Below, piece by piece: positions 1 to 7,287 of a DNA stretch of 41,800 nt. How positions within the stretch are numbered: position 1 is the first letter of the stretch; each line of letters begins with the position of its first letter. The position numbers and the translations under genes were made by a program. Source of the stretch: JANQPA01 sp964628385. GTDB taxonomy: Bacteria > Bacteroidota > Bacteroidia > Chitinophagales > Saprospiraceae. The DNA is taken from positions 1 through 41,800 of the forward strand of contig CAZVOD010000037.1 of NCBI GenBank assembly GCA_964628385.1, given 5' to 3'. The notes beneath the pieces were generated by a model. The model did no database searches. It worked only from the letters and a program-made list of their open reading frames with translations, and had not been told where the DNA came from.

Positions 1-32
1 ATCCCCCAAAATAAATATTATTTTCCTAAATT

Positions 33-47
33 TTCAGCTTTGCTGAA
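33..47. terminator. Weak hairpin after the first minus-strand gene
   Basis: A 6-bp perfect stem (TTCAGC/GCTGAA) around a 3-base loop lies just downstream of the minus-strand gene that ends at 51. There is only a short T-containing tract after it on the minus strand, so a terminator role is weakly supported. Confidence 0.25.
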
Positions 48-50
48 TAG

Positions 51-326
51 TTACACGCCCAGAATAAATAAAGACAAAAAGAAGCCGCCCACTACGATTG
101 AAGTCAGCGGGATTGTCAAATTAATTGCTGTTCCATCAATGGGCAGATTCGAAATATCAAAAAAAGGTAGCGCCATGAAATAACCGATAAGCGTTACTAA
201 CAGAGCTACTAAAATAGCAATACCGAGAAAAATATAAGCAATACTCTGGCCGGAAGATGCTTTCCTTGATGGTTTCAATACTAGCTTTTCAGCTGTAAAT
301 TCATGAATTTTAAACAGGACAATCAA
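51..326 (-). CDS. Small two-helix membrane protein, unknown function
   Basis: A 91-residue protein starting at a TTG codon; an in-frame stop lies five codons upstream, so no longer start is available. It has two strongly hydrophobic stretches, at about residues 27-53 and 66-91, with a basic N-terminal segment that should face the cytoplasm. I do not recognise the family. It stands alone upstream of the amidase on the same strand, about 75 bases before the amidase stop, so it is the downstream-most gene of that direction. The non-ATG start lowers confidence, but the clean membrane topology makes it a plausible real gene. Confidence 0.5.
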   Translation of the reverse strand: MIVLFKIHEFTAEKLVLKPSRKASSGQSIAYIFLGIAILVALLVTLIGYFMALPFFDISNLPIDGTAINLTIPLTSIVVGGFFLSLFILGV

Positions 327-402
327 GTGTAAGAACGGCTATGGAATTCTTAAAAATAAGCATTAACGGCCAGAGTTATACCTCTTTATCAAAATTCAAT
401 TA

Positions 403-2052
403 TCACATCGCTGAAAGAGAGCTTACAAACTCCGGGGCTTTTCGCACCTTTGTAGCCTGTTCAAAAGCATAAACTAGTTTGATAAGGGTTGGCTCAGAAA
501 ATGCTGTGCCAAAAAAGGATAATCCGATTGGCAAGCCATGAACAAACCCTCCGGGTACGCTAATATTTGGGTAACCAGCCCTTGCCGCAGGCGAAGAACT
601 TCCTCCCCCGAAGTGATCCCCATTAATCAAGTTAGTACACCATGCCGGCCCTCCCGTTGGCGCTACGATTGCCTCAATATCCAATTCACGAAGCAATCTG
701 TCGATACCTTTACGCGATTGACTAACTGTTTTGGCAACAAAGTCTTTATATTCCTGAGTATTTAAATTGCCTCTTTTTGCAGCTTCCTCCAGGATTTCCT
801 GCTTGAAGTAAGGCATGGCTTTATCCGCGTTAGCCTTATTAAATTCGATAATGTCTTTTACTGTTTTCACGGCAGAATCAGGACTGGCCGTTTGCAGGTA
901 TTTATTGACGCCATCCTTAAATTCATAGAGCAGCACTTCATATCCGGCGGCTCCCAGGCCTTTCCATTCTGCTGGTTCTTCATCAATTTCTACCAGAGTA
1001 GCTCCTTTTTTTCGCATGGCTTCAAATGCGGCTTCCAGTTCGGCATCTACATCTTCATGGAAGCCCATATAAGGTCTCATTATACCTATTCTAGCTCCAT
1101 TCAAGGCATCCGCCTTCAAAAACTGTGTGTAATCTTGATAGAATTTCCCCTGACTGTTTGCCGTTTTGGAATCATTGGCATCAACCCCAGTGCAAGCCCC
1201 CAATAAGGTAGCGGCATCAGCAACTGTACGGGCCATGGGGCCGGCCGTATCCTGAGTAAAAGAAATAGGTATGATTCCACTTCTGCTCCAAAGACCAACG
1301 GTGGGCTTTATTCCTACCAGTCCATTGGCACTTGAAGGACATACAATAGAACCGTTAGTCTCCGTACCAATAGCGATAGCACAAAGGTTTGCTGAAGCAG
1401 CAATTCCTGAACCCGAGCTGGAACCACAAGGGTTTCGGTCCAGAATGTATGGATTATGGCATTGGCCGCCCCGGCTACTCCAACCGCTAGAGCTGCGGGT
1501 AGAACGAAAATTAGCCCATTCACTCAAGTTGGTTTTGCCTAATAATACGACTCCTGCTTCTCTTAGCTTTTTGACAATGTAGGCATCTTTTGGGGCTATA
1601 TTTCCCATCATTGCCTGAGCGCCAGCTGTAGTCATCATTTGATCAGCAGTGCCAATATTATCCTTAATTAGCACAGGAATACCGTGCAGAGGACCTCTGA
1701 CATTTCCGGCTGATCGTTCTTCATCCAGTGCTTTGGCTATACTTAAAGCCTCTGGATTTACTTCCAACACAGCGTTTAGCTTTGGTCCATTTTTATCAAT
1801 AGCCTCTATTCTATCCAGGTACAATTGGGTGATCTGCTCAGCAGTGAATTCACCGCTTTCCATTTTTTGTTGAAGCATTTTTACACTAACTTCATTCAAT
1901 TCAAAAGAATCATTGGATGATAAAGCGTCAGATAGGTTGTTGGCTTCACCTGAAGTAGCATCTTCGGTAGCCTGTGTACAACTACTTACAGTAATAGCCG
2001 GGATCATCCAGCTTCCGATAAGCGTGTTTTTTAGAAAGTTTCTTCTTTTCAT
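403..2052 (-). CDS. Amidase signature family hydrolase, exported lipoprotein
   Basis: A 549-residue enzyme of the amidase signature family, which hydrolyses carboxylic amides with a Ser-cisSer-Lys triad. The triad is visible: Lys130 in GIPVLIKDN, Ser211 at the start of the SSSGSG loop, and nucleophile Ser235 in TETNGSIV. The N-terminus carries a twin-arginine motif (KRRNFLK) and a Cys at 25 after a short hydrophobic run, so it is probably exported folded by Tat and lipid-anchored. This makes it unlikely to be the GatA subunit of the tRNA amidotransferase, which is cytoplasmic; no gatB or gatC lies nearby. The substrate cannot be read from the sequence. It seems to be a single-gene unit, separated from its neighbours by about 75-90 bases. 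Confidence 0.92.
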   Translation of the reverse strand: MKRRNFLKNTLIGSWMIPAITVSSCTQATEDATSGEANNLSDALSSNDSFELNEVSVKMLQQKMESGEFTAEQITQLYLDRIEAIDKNGPKLNAVLEVNPEALSIAKALDEERSAGNVRGPLHGIPVLIKDNIGTADQMMTTAGAQAMMGNIAPKDAYIVKKLREAGVVLLGKTNLSEWANFRSTRSSSGWSSRGGQCHNPYILDRNPCGSSSGSGIAASANLCAIAIGTETNGSIVCPSSANGLVGIKPTVGLWSRSGIIPISFTQDTAGPMARTVADAATLLGACTGVDANDSKTANSQGKFYQDYTQFLKADALNGARIGIMRPYMGFHEDVDAELEAAFEAMRKKGATLVEIDEEPAEWKGLGAAGYEVLLYEFKDGVNKYLQTASPDSAVKTVKDIIEFNKANADKAMPYFKQEILEEAAKRGNLNTQEYKDFVAKTVSQSRKGIDRLLRELDIEAIVAPTGGPAWCTNLINGDHFGGGSSSPAARAGYPNISVPGGFVHGLPIGLSFFGTAFSEPTLIKLVYAFEQATKVRKAPEFVSSLSAM

Positions 2053-2140
2053 CAGAGCGATAAACTATTTTTTATGAAAAATCACTCTGAAAATAAAAAT
2101 TTTTAAGCAGTATAAACTTTACAAGCTATTTTTTAGCAAA

Positions 2141-2857
2141 CTAATCCAATTGAATACTCTCCTGAACACTAAACACGCTATTGTCGGCTCTCAAAATTTC
2201 TTCAATTTCAGCTAAACTAACTTTTTGTGGATTGAAAGTAATTTTCCAAAAAGTTTTATCCTCAGAAAGAGCCTCTTTTAAAATTAAATCTAGGTTAGTG
2301 TATTTTTTTGACCAGGCTAGCGCATCCACTCCAGCTGATAACTTAACAATAAGCTCATTATTTATTTTTGACTCTTTTTCTTCGGAGACTTTTGCTTGAG
2401 TCCATTCGGGAGAAAAAGCAAGGTTATTTAAATAATCATCCAGAGCAAGAACCGGTTCAGGACGTTCATCTTTTCCGGTCACTCTTTTCCTCCCTCTACC
2501 GTCATAGTAGGTAATGGTTACTGTTTGGGCATCCGGAAATCTACTGCGATAAATTTCATTGAAACGCCGTAAGTTAGTATTCTGACAGAACAACTTCAGG
2601 TCACTCAGTTGTTCTTGGGTGAGTTTTTTGTAGTAAAGTCCTTCTCGCCTCGTGTTGCTAATTCCTTCAAAAGTCATTACCCCATTATCATAAACGGTAA
2701 AATCAAACACCATACAATCTCTTAGACAGGCAGCTTTTGATAATTCAACCAGCTTTTTAGCATCTTTTGTAGACAGCGCTTTGCGAGAACCACCACAGCT
2801 GATACTTAAAGTTCCAATGGCCAGAAGAAGAAATAAATACTTAATCGTTTTCAACAT
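2141..2857 (-). CDS. DUF6438-type lipoprotein
   Basis: A 238-residue lipoprotein: signal peptide ending at a lipobox (LSISC, Cys21). Residues about 40-150 look like DUF6438, with the CLRDC pair, a YDNGVMTFEG strand and a following helix with a YYDGRGRKRV segment. The family is common in Bacteroidota envelopes and has no known activity. The C-terminal 80 residues look like a separate small domain. The gene starts 6 bases after the stop of the OmpA-type gene, so the two form one transcription unit and may act together in the envelope. Domain assignment is from pattern recognition only. Confidence 0.75.
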   Translation of the reverse strand: MLKTIKYLFLLLAIGTLSISCGGSRKALSTKDAKKLVELSKAACLRDCMVFDFTVYDNGVMTFEGISNTRREGLYYKKLTQEQLSDLKLFCQNTNLRRFNEIYRSRFPDAQTVTITYYDGRGRKRVTGKDERPEPVLALDDYLNNLAFSPEWTQAKVSEEKESKINNELIVKLSAGVDALAWSKKYTNLDLILKEALSEDKTFWKITFNPQKVSLAEIEEILRADNSVFSVQESIQLD

Positions 2858-2863
2858 TGAATA

Positions 2864-3880
2864 TTAAGGTTGAATCATTTTTAGTATGCTGGAATAATCA
2901 GGAGATAGAATTATCTCTGTACGATTATTGGCTAGTCTTCCCTGAGCCGAGCTATTATTTTGTTTTGGATTAAACGAGCTACGCCCAGAGGCTGTTATTC
3001 TTGCCGGGTTAACATTGAGGGCTACCAGTTCTTTGGCGAGTGTAGCGGCCCTAATAACGCTCCTTTCCCAATTATAGGAAGGATCACCTTCCGAATCGGT
3101 ATTTCCAACAATCTGCACTTTCGTATTGGGGTTAGCCTGAAGTGCCTGAGCCAACTGAGAAATCAAAGACCTTGCTCTGAATGTAATCTGGTCGTTGGAA
3201 TTTTCTGGAAAAAGCAGATTCTTGGATAGCGAAAGATAAATTTTACCAGCTTCCTGTGTTACGGTCAACTCATTGGCAGGTGTACCATAAAGGGCCTGGG
3301 TGACGGCTGCACGCAGTTGCTGAAGCTGATTATTTACAATCATGATCTGGTTGTCCAACTCCTGAGAATTGGAAGAGTAATTATTAGAAGGACCACGAGC
3401 ATTATTCACACCCGCTCGCATTTGATTAAGCTGTTGTTCTCTTACTGTCAGCTTCTTCTCCAGGTCTATTAGGTATGCTTCTTTTTCATCCAGTTCGGCC
3501 TCTTTGGCTGCCAGCCGCTCCTGTAAGTTCTGCTTTTCAAAGGAGGTGTTAGATACTACAGAGTTGTTAGACTGAGCAATCTGTTCGTATCTTTTCTTTA
3601 AGGCCTGATAGCTCCTCATCAAACTTTGATTAGCGACTGTCAATTTTTCTACTTCCTGAAAAGACTGCTTCATGAAAGTATTATTATCACGAGCTTCCTG
3701 CTTCAATCTTTCATTCTCAGCTTCAAGAGAATCTATATTGGTATAAGCAGACTCATAAAATTTCTTCTGCTCCTGAACTTCCAAGTATTTGCTCTGTGAC
3801 ACACATCCTGACATCAAAAATCCCAGGCACAGCGCGGCTCCCAAAAAGTAAACTGACCTACTCATATTTTTTATATACAT
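2864..3880 (-). CDS. OmpA-family lipoprotein with coiled-coil stalk
   Basis: A 338-residue outer-membrane lipoprotein that probably binds peptidoglycan. The lipobox LMSGC follows a signal peptide; residues about 35-190 are Gln/Glu/Lys-rich coiled coil; residues about 215-335 are an OmpA C-terminal domain, with the VGNTDSEGD, NWERSVIRAATLA and ITASGRSSFNP motifs and the NNRTEIIL end that binds diaminopimelate in this family. The start may be Met6 (3865), which gives a more typical signal peptide, since the five residues before it add little. It is first in a two-gene unit with the DUF6438 lipoprotein. The coiled coil plus OmpA plan is typical of envelope-tethering lipoproteins in this phylum. 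Confidence 0.88.
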   Translation of the reverse strand: MYIKNMSRSVYFLGAALCLGFLMSGCVSQSKYLEVQEQKKFYESAYTNIDSLEAENERLKQEARDNNTFMKQSFQEVEKLTVANQSLMRSYQALKKRYEQIAQSNNSVVSNTSFEKQNLQERLAAKEAELDEKEAYLIDLEKKLTVREQQLNQMRAGVNNARGPSNNYSSNSQELDNQIMIVNNQLQQLRAAVTQALYGTPANELTVTQEAGKIYLSLSKNLLFPENSNDQITFRARSLISQLAQALQANPNTKVQIVGNTDSEGDPSYNWERSVIRAATLAKELVALNVNPARITASGRSSFNPKQNNSSAQGRLANNRTEIILSPDYSSILKMIQP

Positions 3881-4033
3881 TTTTTACAAAAGTAATGAAT
3901 TTCTCCCAAATATATTTAACAGTTTTTAACGCACTGAGACTTAAACGGTTTCGATTATTGGGCGTCAAAGGCTTGAAAAACGAAGAAGTTTAGAACTTAT
4001 CAGATAATTTACTAATAATTCCAAAACCAATCA

Positions 4034-4363
4034 ATGATGAAAATTAAAGTTTTTATTGCAACCATTTTCCTGGCTATTTTTGCCTTTTCATCTCAGGCTC
4101 AGTCAACTGCGACACCTCAGGTTACTAAACGTCAAGTTAAGCAACAAAAGCATATAAACAAAGGGGTTAAATCAGGAGAATTAACACAAAGAGAGATGCT
4201 TAGCCTCCAAAGACAGCAGAAAAGGATCAGAGGAAATAAAATTTCCGCCAAATCAGATGGCAAAGTGACTACACTGGAACGTTCTAGAATCCACGCACAG
4301 CAAAACAGAGCCAGCCGCAACGTAGCACGCAAAAAGCATAACAACCGTTCGCGCGGACATTAA
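4034..4363 (+). CDS. Small, very basic exported protein
   Basis: A 109-residue protein with a clear signal peptide cut after about residue 23 (FSSQAQ). The mature part has no large hydrophobic stretch and is rich in Arg, Lys and Gln, with a helical pattern in three parts: KQQKHINKGVKSGELT, a segment ending in SDGKVTTLERSR, and a C-terminal QNRASRNVARKKHN. The G-x-LT and DGKVT turns recall EF-hand-like spacing but lack the full acidic ligand set. I know similar uncharacterised proteins in Bacteroidota but no function. It is monocistronic: a divergent gene lies upstream and a strong terminator begins about 37 bases after the stop. A role at the cell envelope is inference only. Confidence 0.7.
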   Translation: MMKIKVFIATIFLAIFAFSSQAQSTATPQVTKRQVKQQKHINKGVKSGELTQREMLSLQRQQKRIRGNKISAKSDGKVTTLERSRIHAQQNRASRNVARKKHNNRSRGH

Positions 4364-4399
4364 CTAAGACCATCACAAACATACAAGACTGTTTGCAAG

Positions 4400-4432
4400 C
4401 CACTACAGATGCAGATCTGTGGTGGTTTTTTG
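4400..4432 (+). terminator. Rho-independent terminator
   Basis: An 11-bp stem with one G-T wobble (4400-4410 pairing 4415-4425) and a GCAG loop, followed directly by six T residues. It ends the transcript of the small basic protein. Confidence 0.85.
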
Positions 4433-4502
4433 TTGCTGTGAAAAGCAGGTAAAAGGCTAATGCTCTAACCGCTCTCTACCCCAGAGCTATTCTTTTTGGG
4501 GG

Positions 4503-4537
4503 TTTGTATTAATAAACCTGTAATTTATTTATTTTTG
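4503..4537 (+). promoter_or_regulatory. Bacteroidota-type promoter for the cohesin-like gene
   Basis: TTTG at 4503-4506 and TATTTTTG at 4530-4537 match the -33 and -7 boxes of the Bacteroidota sigma factor, with 23 bases between them. Transcription would begin near 4544. This argues for the ATG at 4565 over the upstream in-frame ATG at 4496, which precedes the promoter. Confidence 0.5.
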
Positions 4538-4564
4538 CAAGCGTTTAAAAAAAAACAAAGTCCT

Positions 4565-5074
4565 ATGAATAGTTTATTTATCAATCTTCTTGCTGTCCTT
4601 GCCGTTTTTAGCACAGGTACAAGCGATTCCGGTAAAGAATTAACCCACAATACTGGTCTTACCATCATGGCTGATCATGTAGAAGCTGAAGCTGGAAAGC
4701 AGATATGCGTTGATGTAAAAGTGGCTGACTTCCAGAATCTTTTATCTATGCAATACACCATTACCTGGGATGAAAATGTATTGGAGCTGGATCATGTACA
4801 AGGCTTTAAGCTTCCCTTTTTAGGCACTCGTAACTTTGGCGCGCACCGGAAAAGTGAAGGCATTTTGACTGTTGTCTGGATAGATAACGATTTACAGGGT
4901 ATTAGTGTAGCAGATGGCACGTCTATTTATCAATTGTGCTTCAACGTGAAGGGCAAGTCCGGTAACGGCTCTGAGATAAAGTTTGAGCCAGAGCCGACCC
5001 CCTTTGAAGTAGTAAACATCAAAGAACAGGTACTAAGCCTCAACCCCGTTGCCGGGAGCGTAGTGATTAAATAG
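4565..5074 (+). CDS. Secreted cohesin-like domain protein
   Basis: 169 residues from the ATG at 4565; an in-frame ATG at 4496 exists, but a promoter-like sequence lies inside that extension. A short hydrophobic N-terminus (LFINLLAVLAVFSTG) is likely a signal peptide. The rest has the pattern of a single cohesin/CBM-like beta-sandwich: VEAEAGKQICVDVKV, LLSMQYTITWDENVLEL, a hydrophobic VVWIDND strand and a final VAGSVVIK strand. Cohesin-like modules classically bind dockerins in cellulosomes, but stand-alone copies are common in Bacteroidota and are not tied to cellulose. No dockerin is seen in the window, and no sorting domain follows. Its partner is unknown. Confidence 0.72.
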   Translation: MNSLFINLLAVLAVFSTGTSDSGKELTHNTGLTIMADHVEAEAGKQICVDVKVADFQNLLSMQYTITWDENVLELDHVQGFKLPFLGTRNFGAHRKSEGILTVVWIDNDLQGISVADGTSIYQLCFNVKGKSGNGSEIKFEPEPTPFEVVNIKEQVLSLNPVAGSVVIK

Positions 5075-5105
5075 CCTGGTTCTGTTCGAGAGCTTACAGG
5101 GAAGG

Positions 5106-5609
5106 TTACTTTTTGGTAAAAAACTGTTTGGGATAATGGAAAGCTGCCATTCTGCCAGAGTTTTGGTTAAAGTCCTTCCAGTGCTCAATCGGTGCAATTA
5201 CTTCAAAAATGCCACAGGTAGGTACGTTACTGATGTACTCCGGAGAAAAGAAATTGGCTAATTCGGCATATCCCGGATTATGACCAAAAATGAGAATAGT
5301 GCCTAAAGACTCCTCCAGGTTTTGGATGACGCTCAAAACTTCTTCGGGATCAGCATGGTACAAAGAAGCTACCTGCTGAATGTCATTTTTTTCAAAATCG
5401 AAAGCTTTAGCAAAATACTGCGCCGTATCCATGGCTCTCCTGGCAGGGCTACTCACTAAAGCATCCACACACAGGGCTTTTCCCGCCATGAGCTGGGCCA
5501 TAAAGGGGGCATCTCTCAGGCCTCTGGAATTCAGAGGTCGATCAATATCTCTTAGGGATGGATTATCCCAACTTGATTTGGCATGCCTTATAAATATGAC
5601 TTGTTTCAT
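5106..5609 (-). CDS. SixA-type histidine phosphatase
   Basis: A 167-residue cytoplasmic phosphatase of the histidine phosphatase superfamily. The RHAKSSW motif gives the catalytic His9 with Arg8, SSPARRAMDTA supplies the second Arg (Arg57), and IFGHNPG holds the second His (His110). In E. coli, SixA removes phosphate from His residues of phosphotransfer proteins; the physiological substrate here is not known, and many Bacteroidota copies have no assigned partner. It converges on the cohesin-like gene with a 30-base gap. Upstream of it lies a palindromic element and a gene graveyard, so it is a single-gene unit. Length is normal for the family. Confidence 0.88.
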   Translation of the reverse strand: MKQVIFIRHAKSSWDNPSLRDIDRPLNSRGLRDAPFMAQLMAGKALCVDALVSSPARRAMDTAQYFAKAFDFEKNDIQQVASLYHADPEEVLSVIQNLEESLGTILIFGHNPGYAELANFFSPEYISNVPTCGIFEVIAPIEHWKDFNQNSGRMAAFHYPKQFFTKK

Positions 5610-5633
5610 TTGACTTTTTGATTTTTAATATAA

Positions 5634-5798
5634 GAAGTTATTTAAAAATGTCGTTTCATGTTTACAGACAAAACATTGTGCAGCAAATACTTCAGCTTTT
5701 TTTCTTTCCGTAGCTTTGGCTACGCAAAGAAAAAAGCGCTTCGCCTTGCTGCACAAGCCTTTGCCTTCAACTATAAACCCACATGCTTAAACAACTTC
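5634..5798. repeat. 165-bp palindromic element, copy A
   Basis: The whole stretch folds on itself. The outer 53 bases of the two arms match at about 39 of 53 positions without gaps; the inner arms pair through GTGCAGCAA/TTGCTGCAC, TTTCTTT/AAAGAAA and GTAGC/GCTAC around a TTTG loop at 5715-5718. The termini read GAAGTTATTTAA and, inverted, GAAGTTGTTTAA, the same end as the element at 33754. No open reading frame lies inside. It looks like a non-autonomous MITE or REP-like unit. Confidence 0.75.
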
Positions 5799-5822
5799 TA
5801 GATTTCCGGAATATGGTTTCTA

Positions 5823-5984
5823 CTATAACAAGGGTAATACCGTTGACCTTTTTATGGTGTCCAGTACAAACGTACTTTGTATTTTAGCAACGTGAGGTAG
5901 TCCGGCCAGTTTTCCGGAAGAAAACTGATGATAAGCAATAAGATCTTTCACAATAACCCTTAATAAAAAGTCATTAGCGCCCCC
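5823..5984 (-). pseudogene. Lrp/AsnC regulator, C-terminal fragment
   Basis: Minus-strand reading from about 5984 to the TAG stop at 5823-5825 gives one uninterrupted frame of about 52 residues that matches the end of an Lrp/AsnC ligand-binding domain: GANDFLLRVIVKDL, KLAGLPHVAKIQ and STFVLDTIKRSTVLPL. The N-terminal helix-turn-helix and the first half of the sensing domain are gone, and the reading stops matching exactly where a methionine gamma-lyase fragment begins on the other strand. It has no start codon in a sensible place. Lrp-type regulators are commonly divergent from the amino-acid gene they control, which fits this pair. The clean frame suggests a recent loss. Confidence 0.75.
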
Positions 5985-6323
5985 CAACAGCTAGCATTCC
6001 ATCACCTCCGGAAGCAATACAGCAGTCCGGGAGCCATGTTGTCTTTTGATATTGTTGGTGGAGAACCGGAAGCTTTTATATTTCTTAATCATCTGAAGCT
6101 TTTCAAATTGGCAGTAAGTCTGGGCAGTACAGAAAGTCTAGCCCAACACCAGGCAAGTATGACTCACGCGGGTGTAGAGTCCGAACTAAAAAATAAAATG
6201 GGAATTACCGAACGATTGATCCGTTTATCTATTGGAGTGGAGCACGTTGAGGACTTAATCCGGGGTATCGATCAGGCGCTGGAAAAAGTTGCAGAGCGGC
6301 AACCTGCTCCTTTTTATGGATAA
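5985..6323 (+). pseudogene. Methionine gamma-lyase/Cys-Met PLP enzyme, C-terminal fragment
   Basis: About the last 110 residues of a Cys/Met-metabolism PLP enzyme (methionine gamma-lyase or cystathionine gamma-synthase type). Key matches are AMLSFDIVGGEPEAF, the LGSTESLAQHQASMTHAG loop that closes the active site in this family, and GLIRLS/GVEH-like IRLSIGVEHVEDL near the end. Homology runs upstream of the ATG at 6036 in the same frame (HHLRKQ), to about 6000, so the ATG is not a real start. The PLP-binding Lys domain, some 280-300 residues, is missing. The remaining frame is intact to the TAA stop. Which reaction the parent catalysed cannot be decided from this part. Confidence 0.8.
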
Positions 6324-6351
6324 TTTTAAAAAGCTTTGTCTTTGCTGACTA

Positions 6352-6379
6352 TTGATTTAGACTTCATTTTCTACCTTTG
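6352..6379 (+). promoter_or_regulatory. Bacteroidota-type promoter for the SDR gene
   Basis: TTG at 6352-6354, a 17-base spacer and TACCTTTG at 6372-6379 match the phylum's TTG/TAnnTTTG promoter. Transcription would start near 6386, ahead of the ATG at 6444 and behind the ATG at 6336, so it helps to choose the start. Confidence 0.5.
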
Positions 6380-6443
6380 GATTTGGAGATGCTATGTTAG
6401 CATCCCAATTCGCAAGTATAACGAAAAATCTAAAGACATCGTC

Positions 6444-7235
6444 ATGCATTTTAAAGATAAAGTAGTATGGATAACAGGTGCCTCTTCGGGAATAGGAGAG
6501 CATTTAGTCTATGCGTTAGTAGAGGAAGGCGCCAAAGTAATTATCTCCAGCAGGAAAGAACAGGAGCTCAACCGGGTAAAGGGGAATTGCCCTAAAGATG
6601 CCGATGTGATGGTATTGCCTTTGGATGTGGCTAATTTTGAAGTCATTCCGAAGTTGACTCATCAGGTGATAGAGCGCTATCAAAAAATTGATTTCCTGAT
6701 CAATAATGCAGGAATCTCCCAACGAGAACTGGTTGTGGACTCAGATATTTCTGTGTATAAAAAACTAATGGACGTCAACTACTTAGGTTCTGTAGCTATG
6801 ACAAAAGCGGTATTGCCGCAGATGCAGAAGCAAAACTCGGGCCATATCATTGTTATGAGTAGTGTTTTAGGTAAAATGGCGGTACCCTGGCGTTCAGGTT
6901 ATTGCGCTTCCAAGCATGCGCTACATGGTTTTTTTGATAGCTTAAGAGCAGAAGTCTACAAGAATAATATTAAAGTGACCTTAATTTGCCCGGGCTTCGT
7001 TCATACTAACGTTACTATCAATGCCCTGCGCGGAGATGGCTCGACCAATAATCAAATGGCGGAAAGTACCGCCGGCGGTTTTGAACCTTCAGAATTTGCT
7101 CCTAAAGTATTGAGAGTTATTGAAAAAGGTAAAAATGAAGTTTATATAGGAAAGAAAGAAGTACTGGGGGTCTATCTGAATCGCCTAAACCCAGATATTT
7201 GGGGTAGGATCGCCAGAGGCTTAAAGCTAAAGTAG
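6444..7235 (+). CDS. Short-chain dehydrogenase/reductase
   Basis: 263 residues from the ATG at 6444, which opens directly into the fold (MHFKDKVVWITGASSGIG); an in-frame ATG at 6336 would add 36 unrelated residues and precedes the likely promoter. A classical SDR: Rossmann TGASSGIG binding NAD(P), NNAG, catalytic Ser in the MSSVLGK strand, and YCASK with the Tyr and Lys. The Ser-Arg pair after the second strand (ISSRKE) suggests NADP preference. The overall pattern, with CPGFVHTN and a C-terminal RVIEKGKNEVYIG, resembles the DHRS7/YqjQ-like group that acts on lipid or steroid-like carbonyls, but the substrate is unknown. It ends in a strong shared hairpin. Confidence 0.9.
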   Translation: MHFKDKVVWITGASSGIGEHLVYALVEEGAKVIISSRKEQELNRVKGNCPKDADVMVLPLDVANFEVIPKLTHQVIERYQKIDFLINNAGISQRELVVDSDISVYKKLMDVNYLGSVAMTKAVLPQMQKQNSGHIIVMSSVLGKMAVPWRSGYCASKHALHGFFDSLRAEVYKNNIKVTLICPGFVHTNVTINALRGDGSTNNQMAESTAGGFEPSEFAPKVLRVIEKGKNEVYIGKKEVLGVYLNRLNPDIWGRIARGLKLK

Positions 7236-7242
7236 TAGGCTT

Positions 7243-7287
7243 AAAAAGCAAGATTGCCGGAATGGCATTCCGGCAATCTTGCTTTTT
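7243..7287. terminator. Bidirectional terminator between convergent genes
   Basis: A perfect 21-bp stem (7243-7263 with 7267-7287) around a GGC loop, bounded by five A on the left and five T on the right, so it works in both directions. It ends the SDR transcript and overlaps two bases of the stop codon of the minus-strand gene at 7286-7288. Confidence 0.92.

Noticed and set aside
1271..1582. Plus-strand open frame inside the amidase gene
   Set aside because: It is the opposite-strand shadow of a strongly conserved enzyme and shows no domain of its own.
403..2052. GatA subunit of the tRNA amidotransferase
   Set aside because: The protein has a Tat/lipoprotein signal and the genome region lacks gatB/gatC; a glnS gene is present, so GatA is not needed for Gln-tRNA.
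4496..4564. Upstream in-frame ATG for the cohesin-like gene
   Set aside because: A promoter-like pair lies inside this extension at 4503-4537, and the added residues do not form a signal peptide.
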